Assembly (NCBI GenBank): GCA_002701295.1
Contig: NZUJ01000074.1
Location: 1-52,781 of the forward strand
Length of the DNA stretch: 52,781 bases
Direction: 5' to 3'
DNA from: Ponticaulis sp.
GTDB lineage: Bacteria; Pseudomonadota; Alphaproteobacteria; Caulobacterales; Hyphomonadaceae
Shown here: positions 28,259 through 36,930 of the stretch, piece by piece
Layout of the letters: each line of letters begins with the position of its first letter
Numbering within the stretch: position 1 is the first letter of the stretch
The notes under the pieces: generated by a model
Databases searched by the model: none
Seen by the model: the letters and a program-made list of their open reading frames with translations, nothing else
What the model was told of the DNA's origin: nothing
Position numbers and translations under genes: made by a program

Positions 28259-28830
28259 GATACCTGCATCCGCCCTTTCAGCGCCTCGATAATGGCATTG
28301 ACGGCTGTATGATGCGGTCCGTCCCGGCTGTCTATAATGAGATCGGCTTCGGCATAGGTGGACTGACGGGCTTCGAGGAGCTGTCGGAGCTTGTCCTTGG
28401 GGTTTTCCGTCTTGAGCAGTGGACGGCCATCGCGCTTGTTCACCCGACGCCAGAGCGTTTCGAGATCTGCCCGGAGCCAGACGGTTATGGCGCGGGATTT
28501 CAGAAGCGCGCGTGTGGTTTCATTCATGAAGGCCCCGCCACCGGTGGCCAGAATATGCTGGGGACCGTCCAGCAGGCGTTCGATGACGCGCTGTTCGCCG
28601 CGGCGGAATTCTTCCTCGCCGTGAATGGAAAAGATATCGGAGACAGAAAGACCTGCGGCCTGCTCGATTTCTGTATCACTGTCATAGAATGGCAGAGACA
28701 GACTGTCGGCCAGACGTCGCCCGATAGAGGATTTCCCTGCGCCCATCAGACCGACAAGCGCAATTGTTTTCCCATTTGCCACGTTCGGGCCTGAATTCTC
28801 GTTATCCTGTTTCACGCGACTCCTGCGCAT
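28255..28830 (-). CDS. aroK: Shikimate kinase
   Basis: 191 residues. It phosphorylates shikimate using ATP, step five of the pathway. The P-loop is GLMGAGKSSIG, the shikimate-binding DSDTEIE follows, and GGGAFMNETTR plus the Arg-rich lid RPLLKTENP are present. An N-terminal extension of about 20 hydrophilic residues precedes the first strand. GGAGG lies ten bases before the ATG. It is the first gene of the aroK-aroB-corC operon and is divergent from the 44-residue gene by 82 bases. Confidence 0.96.
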   Translation of the reverse strand: MRRSRVKQDNENSGPNVANGKTIALVGLMGAGKSSIGRRLADSLSLPFYDSDTEIEQAAGLSVSDIFSIHGEEEFRRGEQRVIERLLDGPQHILATGGGAFMNETTRALLKSRAITVWLRADLETLWRRVNKRDGRPLLKTENPKDKLRQLLEARQSTYAEADLIIDSRDGPHHTAVNAIIEALKGRMQVS

Positions 28831-28912
28831 TCACTTTGCGCCTCCACAAACCTTGCGATTATACATAAAGGTGAGTTGCGGCAAATGCGATGCAACACGT
28901 TAAGGGTTTGAG

Positions 28913-29047
28913 ATGCGATTTGTACTGATCTTGGTTGTTCTGGCTATCATTCTGTTCGGAGGTGGTGTGTTCTATTTTGCGAACAAGGCGAACCAGTCCC
29001 CACCGGAAACAGGTGAGCAGCGTCTGGAGGTTGATCTTGGCCTTTAA
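28913..29047 (+). CDS. 44-residue single-pass membrane peptide
   Basis: ATG 28913 to TAA 29047 encodes 44 residues. Residues 3-23 form one hydrophobic helix (FVLILVVLAIILFGGGVFYF), followed by a hydrophilic tail ending EVDLGL. The start lies 82 bases from the divergent aroK start. Its last 11 bases overlap the next gene, whose ribosome binding site GGAGG is inside this frame. The overlap and the clean membrane profile suggest a real gene that may be translationally coupled to the exported protein downstream. The function is not known. Confidence 0.7.
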   Translation: MRFVLILVVLAIILFGGGVFYFANKANQSPPETGEQRLEVDLGL

Positions 29048-30752
29048 ACAGCTGGTTTCCGCAATTGGATTGAGTGTCGGGCTGGGGGTGATGGCGTTGC
29101 CGTCGCAGGCTCAGTTTGAAAGCACCGGCCTAGGCGAAATTGACAGCTGGGGCATTGGTGGCTTGTCGCAGGCAGACGGCGCCTTGCCGGTCACGCTGTG
29201 GCAAAATTCGTCCGCTGAGACGCTGGAGCCCCTGTTTGCGCGGATCAATCCGCGCGGTCTGACGCCGACGACAAGAGACCTTCTGACCCGAATTCTGCTA
29301 TCGCCGTCACGCGCGCCTACCGGTGAAAAGGCGGACAGACTGATGCAGCAGCGTATGCGGCTGATCTGGGAGCTGGGTGAGCTCGATGCCTATGTGGATA
29401 TTGCGCGCCAGCTTCCCGAACAGGAAAATGTAAAATCCGGCACGCATGCGCAGATCGAAACGCAGTTTCTGAAAGGCAATTTTGCGTCCGCTTGTTCGCA
29501 GGCGCGATCGGTTGCCGAGACGTCTGCGTTCATGTTTCAGGCGCGTGCGACCTGTTTTGCGCTGGAAAACAATTTTGACTCAACGGACCTCGCCATGGAG
29601 CTGGGTCAGGAGTTCGAAGCGTCTGATCCCTGGCTGATCCGGGCGTTTTCGGCCATGCGCACCATGCCTGAAAATCCGGAAGAGCGTGATGAGGACGAGC
29701 TTCCGGCGGCGAATTTCAGCACAGGCATCACGACAGCGCTGTCTCTGGAGGCCGGTTTTCCGGTCGAGCTGGACGAGATTTCCGGTACCAATCCCGGGAT
29801 TGCGCGGCAGGTTGCCCTGCGCGACGGCGTGCCGCGTGATGTGCGGATCGCTATGGCGCGGCTTGCGGCCTTTGCCGGGTTGATGACTGCCGAGGAATTG
29901 CGAAATGCCTACCGGCTTGATCCTGAGCCACTGCCAGAACCTGAGGCGGAGCCAGACGAGCCTTCAGAGGTCGTTGAAGAGGTGGACGAGCCCCCGGAGC
30001 TGACGCTTCGTGACCCGGTCGACCCGCTGGATGAAGCGCTGCAGACGGCATTTCATCCAGATGCAACGCCTGAAGAGATTGTCCGGGCCGCGCGACGTGC
30101 GCTGATCCTTGTGCAATCAGACCCGTCTCGATTTTCCATAACCGCTGGCGTTCTGACGCCAGTGATCACGCGCTTTCGCGACCCGGAAGCCATTGGCGAC
30201 AATAGCGAGTTCTTTGCGATCGCGGCATTTGCCGCCGGAGAAGTGTCTCTGGCAAACCGCATTCAGACCATGTCACTTCGAGAAGGTGGCCCGGAGGAAA
30301 ATCCGTATTTTCAAGCCTGGCTTGATGGCCTGAAAGTGGTGACGGGCGCAGACCGGTCACCAGCCTCGTCGCGTACGGTGTCTGATCGCCTGGCAGAGCA
30401 TACGCCGTCCGGTGGCCGATCGAAGGCGCTGCAGATGATGCTGACCTTCATGACATTTGATCTGCCGATTTCGCCGGGCGCGCATGAGTTTGCAGCCGGT
30501 CCATCAGGCGATCTGATCTCTACGGGCACCAGCGTTTCTGGCAAGGACATGTTCCTGATCGAGTCAGGCATGGCGTCGAGTTCTTATGGTGAAGCCTTCC
30601 TGCGCATTATTCGTGTGGTTGGTCAAAGGCCGGACACCGTTCAGGCACTCGATATGGCGGCTCTGATTTCGCTGTTGCAAGACGCTGGCTATGACGCCGA
30701 AGCCAGAACGCTGGCGCTGGAAGCACTGGCGTTTCAGAAGCCGGTTAACTGA
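29037..30752 (+). CDS. Large exported hypothetical protein
   Basis: 571 residues from TTG 29037, which has GGAGG six bases upstream. Longer starts in this frame lack a site and would add a spurious leader. The signal peptide is LAFKQLVSAIGLSVGLGVMA ending at SQAQ. The mature part is alpha-helical and Ala/Leu/Glu-rich, with short repeats that look like helical-repeat (TPR-like) solenoid. An acidic Pro/Glu segment lies at about residues 305-330 (EPEAEPDEPSEVVEEVDEP). It is placed between the 44-residue gene and xerD with a one-base gap to xerD. Function unknown; periplasmic location is inferred. Confidence 0.78.
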   Translation: MAFKQLVSAIGLSVGLGVMALPSQAQFESTGLGEIDSWGIGGLSQADGALPVTLWQNSSAETLEPLFARINPRGLTPTTRDLLTRILLSPSRAPTGEKADRLMQQRMRLIWELGELDAYVDIARQLPEQENVKSGTHAQIETQFLKGNFASACSQARSVAETSAFMFQARATCFALENNFDSTDLAMELGQEFEASDPWLIRAFSAMRTMPENPEERDEDELPAANFSTGITTALSLEAGFPVELDEISGTNPGIARQVALRDGVPRDVRIAMARLAAFAGLMTAEELRNAYRLDPEPLPEPEAEPDEPSEVVEEVDEPPELTLRDPVDPLDEALQTAFHPDATPEEIVRAARRALILVQSDPSRFSITAGVLTPVITRFRDPEAIGDNSEFFAIAAFAAGEVSLANRIQTMSLREGGPEENPYFQAWLDGLKVVTGADRSPASSRTVSDRLAEHTPSGGRSKALQMMLTFMTFDLPISPGAHEFAAGPSGDLISTGTSVSGKDMFLIESGMASSSYGEAFLRIIRVVGQRPDTVQALDMAALISLLQDAGYDAEARTLALEALAFQKPVN

Positions 30753-30753
30753 C

Positions 30754-31686
30754 GTGACAACCGCCGAGAACCGGGACCGAATTCATTCGTTTCTGGAAAT
30801 GTTGGCGGTTGAACGCGCCGCGTCTGAAAATACGCTGGCAGCCTATCATCGCGACCTGACCGATGCGGCGGAGTTTCTTGAGGCGATGGGCGGAGGCCTG
30901 ATCGCGGCGGAACGCGCGGATCTGGCAGACTATCAACGGTCTCTCGCTGGTGAGGGGCTTGCCAGTTCGACGATCGCCAGACGGATTTCTGCGCTTCGGC
31001 AATTCTATCGATTTGAACTCGAAGAGGGATTGCGCGAGGACAACCCTGCAATGGGGCTCAGCCCGCCCAAAGCCTCGCGGGAGGTTCCGGATGTACTCAG
31101 CCGCGAGGAAATCGGGGCGCTTCTGTCCGCCTGTGAGGGCGAGAACGTGAAAGACGTGCGCGATCTGTGTTTGCTGGAGCTTGTTTATAGTGCCGGGCTT
31201 CGGGCAAGCGAGGTGTGCACGCTGCCCGTGACGGCGCTGCACACCGTGAAGGATGGCTATATCCGGATTCTGGGGAAGGGGCAGAAGGAACGGTTATGCC
31301 CTGTTGGTGGCCCCGCCCGCCGCGCGCTGGGTGCCTGGCTCGCAATCCGCGAGGAACAGCTGCCCACGCGAAACCGCGTGGCGGCAGACAAGTTTGTGTT
31401 TCCATCCGGCGGCGCGGATGGACACGTCAATCGCCGCACGCTTCAGAACATTATTCGTGAGCGGGCGTTAAAAGCGAACCTGGACCCGGAGCGAATTTCC
31501 CCACACAGCCTGCGTCACGCCTTTGCCACGCATATGCTGCAGGGTGGGGCGGACCTGCGGACGGTTCAGGTCTTGCTGGGGCATTCGGATATCTCCACGA
31601 CCCAGATTTATACGCATCTTCTGACCGACGATCTTGTAGATATGCTTCATGCTGCCCACCCGCTGGCGCAGAAATCGCGGAAATAG
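30754..31686 (+). CDS. xerD: Tyrosine recombinase XerD
   Basis: 310 residues from GTG 30754, one base after the upstream stop. The N-terminal SAM-like domain runs to about residue 95 and the catalytic domain follows. Catalytic residues are visible: Arg in AGLRASEV, Lys in GKGQKER, HSLRHAFATHM with His and Arg, the LLGHSDISTTQ His and the nucleophile Tyr in IYTH. XerD with XerC resolves chromosome dimers at dif. Its position in a housekeeping operon and its length argue against a mobile-element integrase. The name XerD rather than XerC is by overall resemblance. Confidence 0.93.
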   Translation: MTTAENRDRIHSFLEMLAVERAASENTLAAYHRDLTDAAEFLEAMGGGLIAAERADLADYQRSLAGEGLASSTIARRISALRQFYRFELEEGLREDNPAMGLSPPKASREVPDVLSREEIGALLSACEGENVKDVRDLCLLELVYSAGLRASEVCTLPVTALHTVKDGYIRILGKGQKERLCPVGGPARRALGAWLAIREEQLPTRNRVAADKFVFPSGGADGHVNRRTLQNIIRERALKANLDPERISPHSLRHAFATHMLQGGADLRTVQVLLGHSDISTTQIYTHLLTDDLVDMLHAAHPLAQKSRK

Positions 31687-31697
31687 GTGAAGGATCT

Positions 31698-31943
31698 TTG
31701 GATAATGTTTTCGACAATCAGGCCCTGAATATGGTGCTTGAGACCGAACTTGCCGCTGGTAATCAGATCACCGAAGTGTCTGACTGGCCGCCAAAGTGTA
31801 AAAAACTCGTCATTCTGATGCGGCGGTTTTCGCGCGCCTATCCTGATGCCGCTCTCACTTATCAAGAGCTGAATGATCCGCATTACTGGTTTGCGGATTA
31901 TATGGTTGGTGATGGTGAGGAAGTATTGGCGTGTCGTTTTTGA
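31698..31943 (+). CDS. Small hypothetical protein
   Basis: 81 residues from TTG 31698, with AAGGA three to four bases upstream. It starts 11 bases after the xerD stop and may be co-transcribed. It is soluble with Trp/Tyr motifs at the end (YQELNDPHYWFADYMVG). The family is not recognised. It converges with the small gene at 31953-32222 with a nine-base gap. Confidence 0.55.
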   Translation: MDNVFDNQALNMVLETELAAGNQITEVSDWPPKCKKLVILMRRFSRAYPDAALTYQELNDPHYWFADYMVGDGEEVLACRF

Positions 31944-31952
31944 TCGACACCC

Positions 31953-32222
31953 TTATTCCGGGTGATTGGTTTTCTTGTTGTCGAGATACCACCAGTAAAG
32001 GACGTCCCGGAAGTCTCGCTTCGCAGCCGCGACGAGATTTCGGAGCTCTGCGACATTGCCCTTGCTCAGGCTCAGAATCGCGCCGAGCACGTTTTCAAGG
32101 TTTTCCGCCGATTCCATGGTCTGAGCACGTGAGATTTGCTCAAGCTCAGCGATGACAATTGGAAGATTCTCGTCCGAGAAGTCAGTTTGAATTGTCTTCA
32201 GGTGCTGCTCAGACAGTGTCAT
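31953..32222 (-). CDS. Small hypothetical helical protein
   Basis: 89 residues, with long amphipathic helices (ENLPIVIAELEQISRAQTM, AELRNLVAAAKRDFRDVLYW). No signal peptide. The helical profile suggests a four-helix or coiled-coil protein. Function not recognised. The ribosome binding site is weak. It is followed on the same strand by the gene at 32259-32504 (36-base gap), so they may form a small operon. Confidence 0.6.
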   Translation of the reverse strand: MTLSEQHLKTIQTDFSDENLPIVIAELEQISRAQTMESAENLENVLGAILSLSKGNVAELRNLVAAAKRDFRDVLYWWYLDNKKTNHPE

Positions 32223-32258
32223 CGGAGGAGGCTCTTCAAGTGATGTCGCCAGTCTGGC

Positions 32259-32504
32259 TTAAAACACGACAGATTTTTCATCGATCACCAGTTCCACGTC
32301 ATGCGCATTGCACCAGGTCTGAAGCTCGCGTTTCAGAACGCTATAAAGGTCTTTTGCCCAGGCTGGTCCCTTGATTGTCCACTGGTGTTCATCCGGCAAA
32401 TACACGGTTGGACAGCCCATCGAAAAGACCAGACAGAAGCAGCCGCCCGGACCCGTTACCACTAGTTCTTCTTTCCATTTGGCCTCGAATTGAAACTTGG
32501 TCAT
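32259..32504 (-). CDS. Small hypothetical protein
   Basis: 81 residues from ATG 32504, which has GGCGGAG four to five bases upstream. The longer frame from 32606 has no site. Key segments are TKFQFEAKWKEELVVTG and GCPTVYLPDEHQW, a beta-rich start, then a helix (AKDLYSVLKRELQTWCNAH) and a final strand ELVIDEK. The family is not recognised. It is probably cytosolic. Confidence 0.6.
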   Translation of the reverse strand: MTKFQFEAKWKEELVVTGPGGCFCLVFSMGCPTVYLPDEHQWTIKGPAWAKDLYSVLKRELQTWCNAHDVELVIDEKSVVF

Positions 32505-32647
32505 GACGCTCCGCCAACTGACTTTCATACTGATTTTAGTCTGAAACACATTGGGTTTGCCGTCCATGAACGAGCATAAAAAGGACTTTACGTTGCAGTG
32601 CAGCAAGACTAGTTTCCCGGAAAAGAGATCAACTCGGGGAAAAAGAC

Positions 32648-33703
32648 ATGTCCGCTACCAAGCCGCCACAGCAATTCTACAAGGCCCTTGCCATTGGTGC
32701 GCCCGCACCGCTGCGTGAGCAGCCCGTGAATGTGGAGCGCATGATCCATTTCGTGCCGCCGCACCTTGATAAAGTGCGCGCCAAGGTTCCGGACATGGCG
32801 AAGAAGGTGGATGTGATCCTCGCAAACCTTGAAGACGCCATTCCTGCGGATGCGAAAGACGCCGCTCGCGCTGGCGCAGTCGAAATGGGCAAGACGGTCG
32901 ATTTCAAAGCCTCGAACACTGGCTTCTGGTCCCGCGTGAACTGCCTCAACTCGCCATGGTTTCTGGAAGACGTCACAACGCTGCTCGCGGAAGTCGGCGA
33001 TGCGCTGGACGTTCTGATGATCCCAAAGGTCGAAGGCCCGTGGGATATTCACTTTGTGGACCAGCTTCTGGCCCAGCTTGAAGCCAAACACGGCATCAAA
33101 ACCCCGATTGGCATTCACGCCATCCTCGAAACCGCTGAAGGTGTGAAGAATGTTGAGCAGATCGCGCTGGCCTCTCCGCGCATGCATGGCATCTGCCTCG
33201 GTCCGGCTGACCTTGCCGCCTCCCGCAAGATGAAGACGACCCGCGTGGGCGGTGGTCACCCATTTTATCGCGTGATCGAAGATCCGGTCGAAGGTCGTGA
33301 ACGCATCAATGCCCAGCAAGACCCGTGGCATTATACACTCGCGCGAATGGTTGATGCCTGCGCGTCTGCTGGCATCAAGGCGATGTATGGCCCGTTCGGC
33401 GACATCTCCGACCTCGACGCCTGCGAACAGCAATTCCGCAATGCCTTCCTGCTCGGCTGTGATGGCGCGTGGTCGCTCCACCCGAACCAGATCGACATTG
33501 CGAAAAAAGTCTTCTCGCCCGATCCGGACGAAGTGAAGTTTGCCGCGCGGATACTCGAAGCCATGCCAGACGGCACCGGCGTTGTGATGTTGGATGGTAA
33601 AATGCAGGACGACGCCACCTGGAAACAGGCCAAGGTCATCGTCGACCTTGCCAAGCTCGTTGCGCAAAAAGACCCGGAATACAAAGAGGCGTATGGGTTT
33701 TAG
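32648..33703 (+). CDS. HpcH/HpaI family CoA-ester lyase (malyl-CoA-lyase-like)
   Basis: 351 residues. The TIM-barrel lyase family is shown by [13 protein letters not shown] (metal-binding Glu), [22 protein letters not shown] with a second Glu, and [28 protein letters not shown] closes the barrel. Such enzymes split or form malyl-CoA or methylmalyl-CoA with magnesium. The exact substrate is not decided here, as other genes of the ethylmalonyl-CoA pathway are absent. GGGGA precedes the ATG. The protein is about 30 residues longer than typical Mcl1. Confidence 0.85.
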   Translation: MSATKPPQQFYKALAIGAPAPLREQPVNVERMIHFVPPHLDKVRAKVPDMAKKVDVILANLEDAIPADAKDAARAGAVEMGKTVDFKASNTGFWSRVNCLNSPWFLEDVTTLLAEVGDALDVLMIPKVEGPWDIHFVDQLLAQLEAKHGIKTPIGIHAILETAEGVKNVEQIALASPRMHGICLGPADLAASRKMKTTRVGGGHPFYRVIEDPVEGRERINAQQDPWHYTLARMVDACASAGIKAMYGPFGDISDLDACEQQFRNAFLLGCDGAWSLHPNQIDIAKKVFSPDPDEVKFAARILEAMPDGTGVVMLDGKMQDDATWKQAKVIVDLAKLVAQKDPEYKEAYGF

Positions 33704-33717
33704 GCGGTAAAGATTGG

Positions 33718-33788
33718 TAGGTTGGCTCAAGCGAAGTGGAGCCAACACAATTTTGTCGGGTCCGACGTGACGTCTTGACCCGACCTAC
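33718..33788. repeat. Composite two-hairpin palindromic repeat, copy 1
   Basis: First hairpin GTTGGCTC with GAGCCAAC (33721-33746), loop containing AAGCGA. Then a 35-base unit (33754-33788) with inverted repeats GTCGGGTC and GACCCGAC. The 35-base unit is identical to that at 34335-34369. This is a REP/BIME-like intergenic element. Confidence 0.8.
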
Positions 33789-33918
33789 AACTGATCCTCA
33801 CCTCCGGCTCGGGTGACTTGCGCCTACGCAGTCGCTTGTGAAAGCCCCTCGCCCGCACGGCGAAAAGGGTTTGGGGTGCGGAGGAGGAACGCGTTTGCTG
33901 CCTTTTAAAGGCTTCTTT

Positions 33919-34290
33919 ATGCCTCAGAAGCAAAGCGTCCTTGAGGCGCCTGGCAATCCGTTCGTCGGGCGGCGGTTTCGTCTGATGCCGCCGCCAACCC
34001 TGTTCATTAATCATGGGCTGCTCCGCGCTGGCATTTTGTCGAGCACGCTTGATGGAGAAAAAGACCGGTTGGTGTTCACGACGAGAACGCCAATCTGGAT
34101 ACCCCTGTTTGCGGTGATCCTTTTGGCGACCGGTTTTCTTAATCTCACTGAAATTCTGAACGTCGCTTTCATATGCCTGACAGCAGCAGTGATCTTGTTG
34201 CTATATCCAGCCCTGATCATCAGTTTTGTACATCGAAGCCGGATCGAGCGGTTTGAACGCATAGGCGACGGTGCGCTGGAGCTCATGTAA
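33919..34290 (+). CDS. Small membrane protein between two palindromic repeats
   Basis: 123 residues from ATG 33919, which has AAAGG seven bases upstream; the longer frame from 33838 begins in the repeat flank. It has two transmembrane helices (WIPLFAVILLATGFLNL and FICLTAAVILLLYPALIISF) and short soluble ends. The fold suggests a PH-like or sorting motif is absent; no family recognised. It is flanked immediately by two copies of a composite palindromic repeat, the second three bases after its stop codon. Confidence 0.6.
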   Translation: MPQKQSVLEAPGNPFVGRRFRLMPPPTLFINHGLLRAGILSSTLDGEKDRLVFTTRTPIWIPLFAVILLATGFLNLTEILNVAFICLTAAVILLLYPALIISFVHRSRIERFERIGDGALELM

Positions 34291-34293
34291 GCT

Positions 34294-34369
34294 CGTCGGT
34301 CGGAACAAGCGATGCGAATCCGACGGGATGATCATGTCGGGTCCGACGTGACGTCTTGACCCGACCTAC
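34294..34369. repeat. Composite two-hairpin palindromic repeat, copy 2
   Basis: First hairpin CGTCGG with CCGACG (34294-34325) and again an AAGCGA loop. Then the 35-base unit (34335-34369), identical to copy 1, in the same orientation. The first hairpin differs in sequence from copy 1 but keeps the loop. Confidence 0.8.
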
Positions 34370-34515
34370 GCCGGTTTGATTCCAATTTACTTCATCCCAC
34401 TCCCATTCCCCGCTTCAGGGGATGTGCTTTAGTCTCATTTCCGATTAGCGTGGCCTTTGCAGGCGATTGTTATCGCTCAACAATTGCGGGTGTGGGCCCG
34501 CAAAGGGGATGTACA

Positions 34516-35988
34516 GTGAAACTCAAGAAAACTGGTCTGGCGCTGTCAGCGCTTCTGGCATTGGCACTTTCCGGCGCAGCCTCGGCGCAGTTCGGCGTGG
34601 ATGATGGCGCGACGGAATATGCCATGTCACAGAAGACCTTCGTCGAAACGCCTGAATGCCCTGTTCAGGTGACAGACTGGATTGCGCCGAGAGGCTCAGG
34701 CACAGCCCTTCTCCGTGATGGCAGAGCCTATGGGAATGAGGCCATCACAAAAGCGACCATGAATTGGTATTATGCCGGGCCTGACTCGCTCTGGCGTGAC
34801 GATTACTCTCGCGAAACGCTTGGCGATTGCCTGTACGACGGCAGTTGCGGCCTGAAGAAGAACAGACGCCTCGCCAATCAGATCGAGAAAAAGTCCACTT
34901 ATGAATGGTCGAATAAAGAGGTCGACCGTTTCTATGATTACTTCGACCAGGAGCCGCCAGCCTCTATCATCAATCTTGCGACGGACGGGATCGGCCGTTG
35001 TTTTGGCGCTCATCCGGGTCAAAGATCCATGGCGGAGGCCGGGTTTGTGCAGGCAGATCTCTCGCCTGAGGCCTGCGAGTTTATCGAGGACAATCCAAAC
35101 CGATTTCAGGCCAGCGGCTTCTCGGCCTTTTTCAGGTTTTATGACCCCGAAAAATCCTGCGGTGCAGGGACGTGGGTTCCGGCGCGCGTCGCTGAGAAAC
35201 TGCCAGAGCTGATGGGCGATGCCTACGAGGCGCTGCGTTTGGAGGCCGAAGCGGCAGAGCGATTTGCAAACCGCTCAGTTGAGGTTCGCACGCAGGGCTT
35301 GAATGGTTGCCAGATCGCCTATGGCCTCATCATGGGCGGCATCAACAATTCTTCCGTCAGCCGCATCCCGGATGAGGGCATTACCTGGGCGCTGCAATAT
35401 GAAAAGGCCCGCATTCAGGATGAGACCTGCCCGCTCATGCCGGTGGAGCTGAGCAATTGGGTGCAGGCCCAGCCGCTCGAAACTTTCGAGCCTGCTCAGG
35501 ACCCGTTTGAGTTTTATCGGACGAATATGCCAGCAAAGACGGCTTATGATAGCTGGCCGAACTATGTCCGCACGGTGATGAAGCATTATGAGAGCCCGAC
35601 CAATCCGCATGAGCCGGTTCCGGAATCTGCCTGCTACGCCTTTGCCAACTGGCTTAGCGCCAAGAAGTTTAATAACCCGAACGAAAGCCGACCTGACTGG
35701 CGTTTCCTCTACGATGTCGCCAGCGTCGGCACGGATCGGAACCGGTCGATCTGCGTGCAGGTGCCGGTCAGCATGATCCTCGAATTCCAGCGCGATGAAC
35801 GGATTGCCGAGCAGCAGCGGATCATCGGCGAGGAGCAATTCCGCAAGGAAGAAGCGGCCCGTATTGCAGCACAGGTGAAGTATGAGGAAATGCTGCGCTG
35901 GAAGCCGAGCTATCGTCCGCCAGTGGCCGCGCCGCGTTGTTATCGCCGCAATGATGTCAGCGAGATTTGCTTTACGGACAGACGATAG
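34516..35988 (+). CDS. Exported Cys-rich hypothetical protein
   Basis: 490 residues from GTG 34516, with AAGGGG seven bases upstream. The signal peptide KLKKTGLALSALLALALSG ends in ASAQ. About a dozen Cys are spread along the mature chain (for example GDCLYDGSCGLKK, GRCFGAHPG, NGCQIAYG), which fits disulfide bonds in the periplasm. A predicted coiled coil near the C-terminus (about residues 430-465) reads ERIAEQQRIIGEEQFRKEE. The function is not recognised. It is a single gene preceded by a repeat element and followed by the convergent AraC gene. Confidence 0.75.
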   Translation: MKLKKTGLALSALLALALSGAASAQFGVDDGATEYAMSQKTFVETPECPVQVTDWIAPRGSGTALLRDGRAYGNEAITKATMNWYYAGPDSLWRDDYSRETLGDCLYDGSCGLKKNRRLANQIEKKSTYEWSNKEVDRFYDYFDQEPPASIINLATDGIGRCFGAHPGQRSMAEAGFVQADLSPEACEFIEDNPNRFQASGFSAFFRFYDPEKSCGAGTWVPARVAEKLPELMGDAYEALRLEAEAAERFANRSVEVRTQGLNGCQIAYGLIMGGINNSSVSRIPDEGITWALQYEKARIQDETCPLMPVELSNWVQAQPLETFEPAQDPFEFYRTNMPAKTAYDSWPNYVRTVMKHYESPTNPHEPVPESACYAFANWLSAKKFNNPNESRPDWRFLYDVASVGTDRNRSICVQVPVSMILEFQRDERIAEQQRIIGEEQFRKEEAARIAAQVKYEEMLRWKPSYRPPVAAPRCYRRNDVSEICFTDRR

Positions 35989-36039
35989 CGGGCAGGGCAC
36001 ATCTGTCAGGCTATCGAATACGTAACACGCGACTGGCGT

Positions 36040-36930
36040 TCAGCGGCTCAACCCCGTTCTTTGAATATGAAGGGAACGGGGCGTCAGCCCAGACATTGCC
36101 TTTGTCTCTCTGACCATATGGGCCTGATCTGAATACCCAAAATCGAGCGCAAGACCGGCCCAGTCGGGACGGGGAAGTTTGATCATGGTCTGAACCAGTT
36201 TCTGATGACGCACAAAGCGGGCATAGGATTTGGCAGACAATCCGAGATGATCGAGGCTTGCCCGGCGAAGAGACCGTTCTGACAGTCCGACGCGTTTTGG
36301 CAAATCTGTAATGGACAGATCACCATTGTTCCCGCGAATGGCGCGGAGCGCTGCCGTGATTGCGTTGTCCTTCGGTGCTGAGGTCTCGGACTTCTGACGG
36401 ATCAGCTGGCTGAGTTGGCCCGCGATCAGCTCGGCGGGTGCGCCCGTTTCGGCGAGCTTGCAAATCGTGTCGGCGGCGATGCGCAGAGGGTATGGCCAGT
36501 CCGGTGTGAGGTCGCTGATCTCTGACGGCCGAAGGCCAAGAAGCGGGATCGCGCACTCCGGAAACAGACGGGCGGCGATGATTTCCAGGCCTCTGGCTTC
36601 GCCATTGCCGGAGGGCTGGGTGACAGGGCCAAGTATGCGCAGCTGAATGCTGGCTACATGGCCGTCAGCCCCCCATTGGCGAAAAATGGCGAGGCACGCC
36701 TTCCAGTGACCGGTGAGGGTTTGCGCGCTGAGCGAGGCGTGCGGACCGCCGTAAATCCAGATACTCTCGACGCCCGGAGGCAGGTCGGCAGGCCTGTCGT
36801 TCCAGCGATACTCTCTTAGCGGGTCGATGAAGGGAAATGTGAGGCGGTTGTGGCCGGGCTGGCCGAAATCTTCAATACAGGAGACAGATTGCGTGCGAGC
36901 AGGTGATCCTGAAAAAGGAGTATCTCTCAT
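36040..36930 (-). CDS. AraC family transcriptional regulator
   Basis: 296 residues from ATG 36930; ATG 36951 is an alternative and neither has a good ribosome binding site. The C-terminal AraC helix-turn-helix domain (about residues 195-290) shows LSITDLPKRVGLSERSLRR and ALDFGYSDQAHMVRETKAMSG. The N-terminal domain begins PLREYRWNDRPADL, like the ligand-binding part of AraC-type regulators with a DUF6597-like sensor. The start codon shares CATG with the divergent exported-protein gene, so the regulator probably controls itself and that gene. Confidence 0.85.
   Translation of the reverse strand: MRDTPFSGSPARTQSVSCIEDFGQPGHNRLTFPFIDPLREYRWNDRPADLPPGVESIWIYGGPHASLSAQTLTGHWKACLAIFRQWGADGHVASIQLRILGPVTQPSGNGEARGLEIIAARLFPECAIPLLGLRPSEISDLTPDWPYPLRIAADTICKLAETGAPAELIAGQLSQLIRQKSETSAPKDNAITAALRAIRGNNGDLSITDLPKRVGLSERSLRRASLDHLGLSAKSYARFVRHQKLVQTMIKLPRPDWAGLALDFGYSDQAHMVRETKAMSGLTPRSLHIQRTGLSR

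Noticed and set aside
30754-31686. XerD as an integrase of a mobile element
   Set aside because: It sits in a housekeeping operon near aro genes, has the usual XerD length and is 11 kb away from the cassette at rlmN.
32609-33748. A 379-codon minus-strand frame
   Set aside because: Antisense to the CoA-ester lyase, which has all family motifs.
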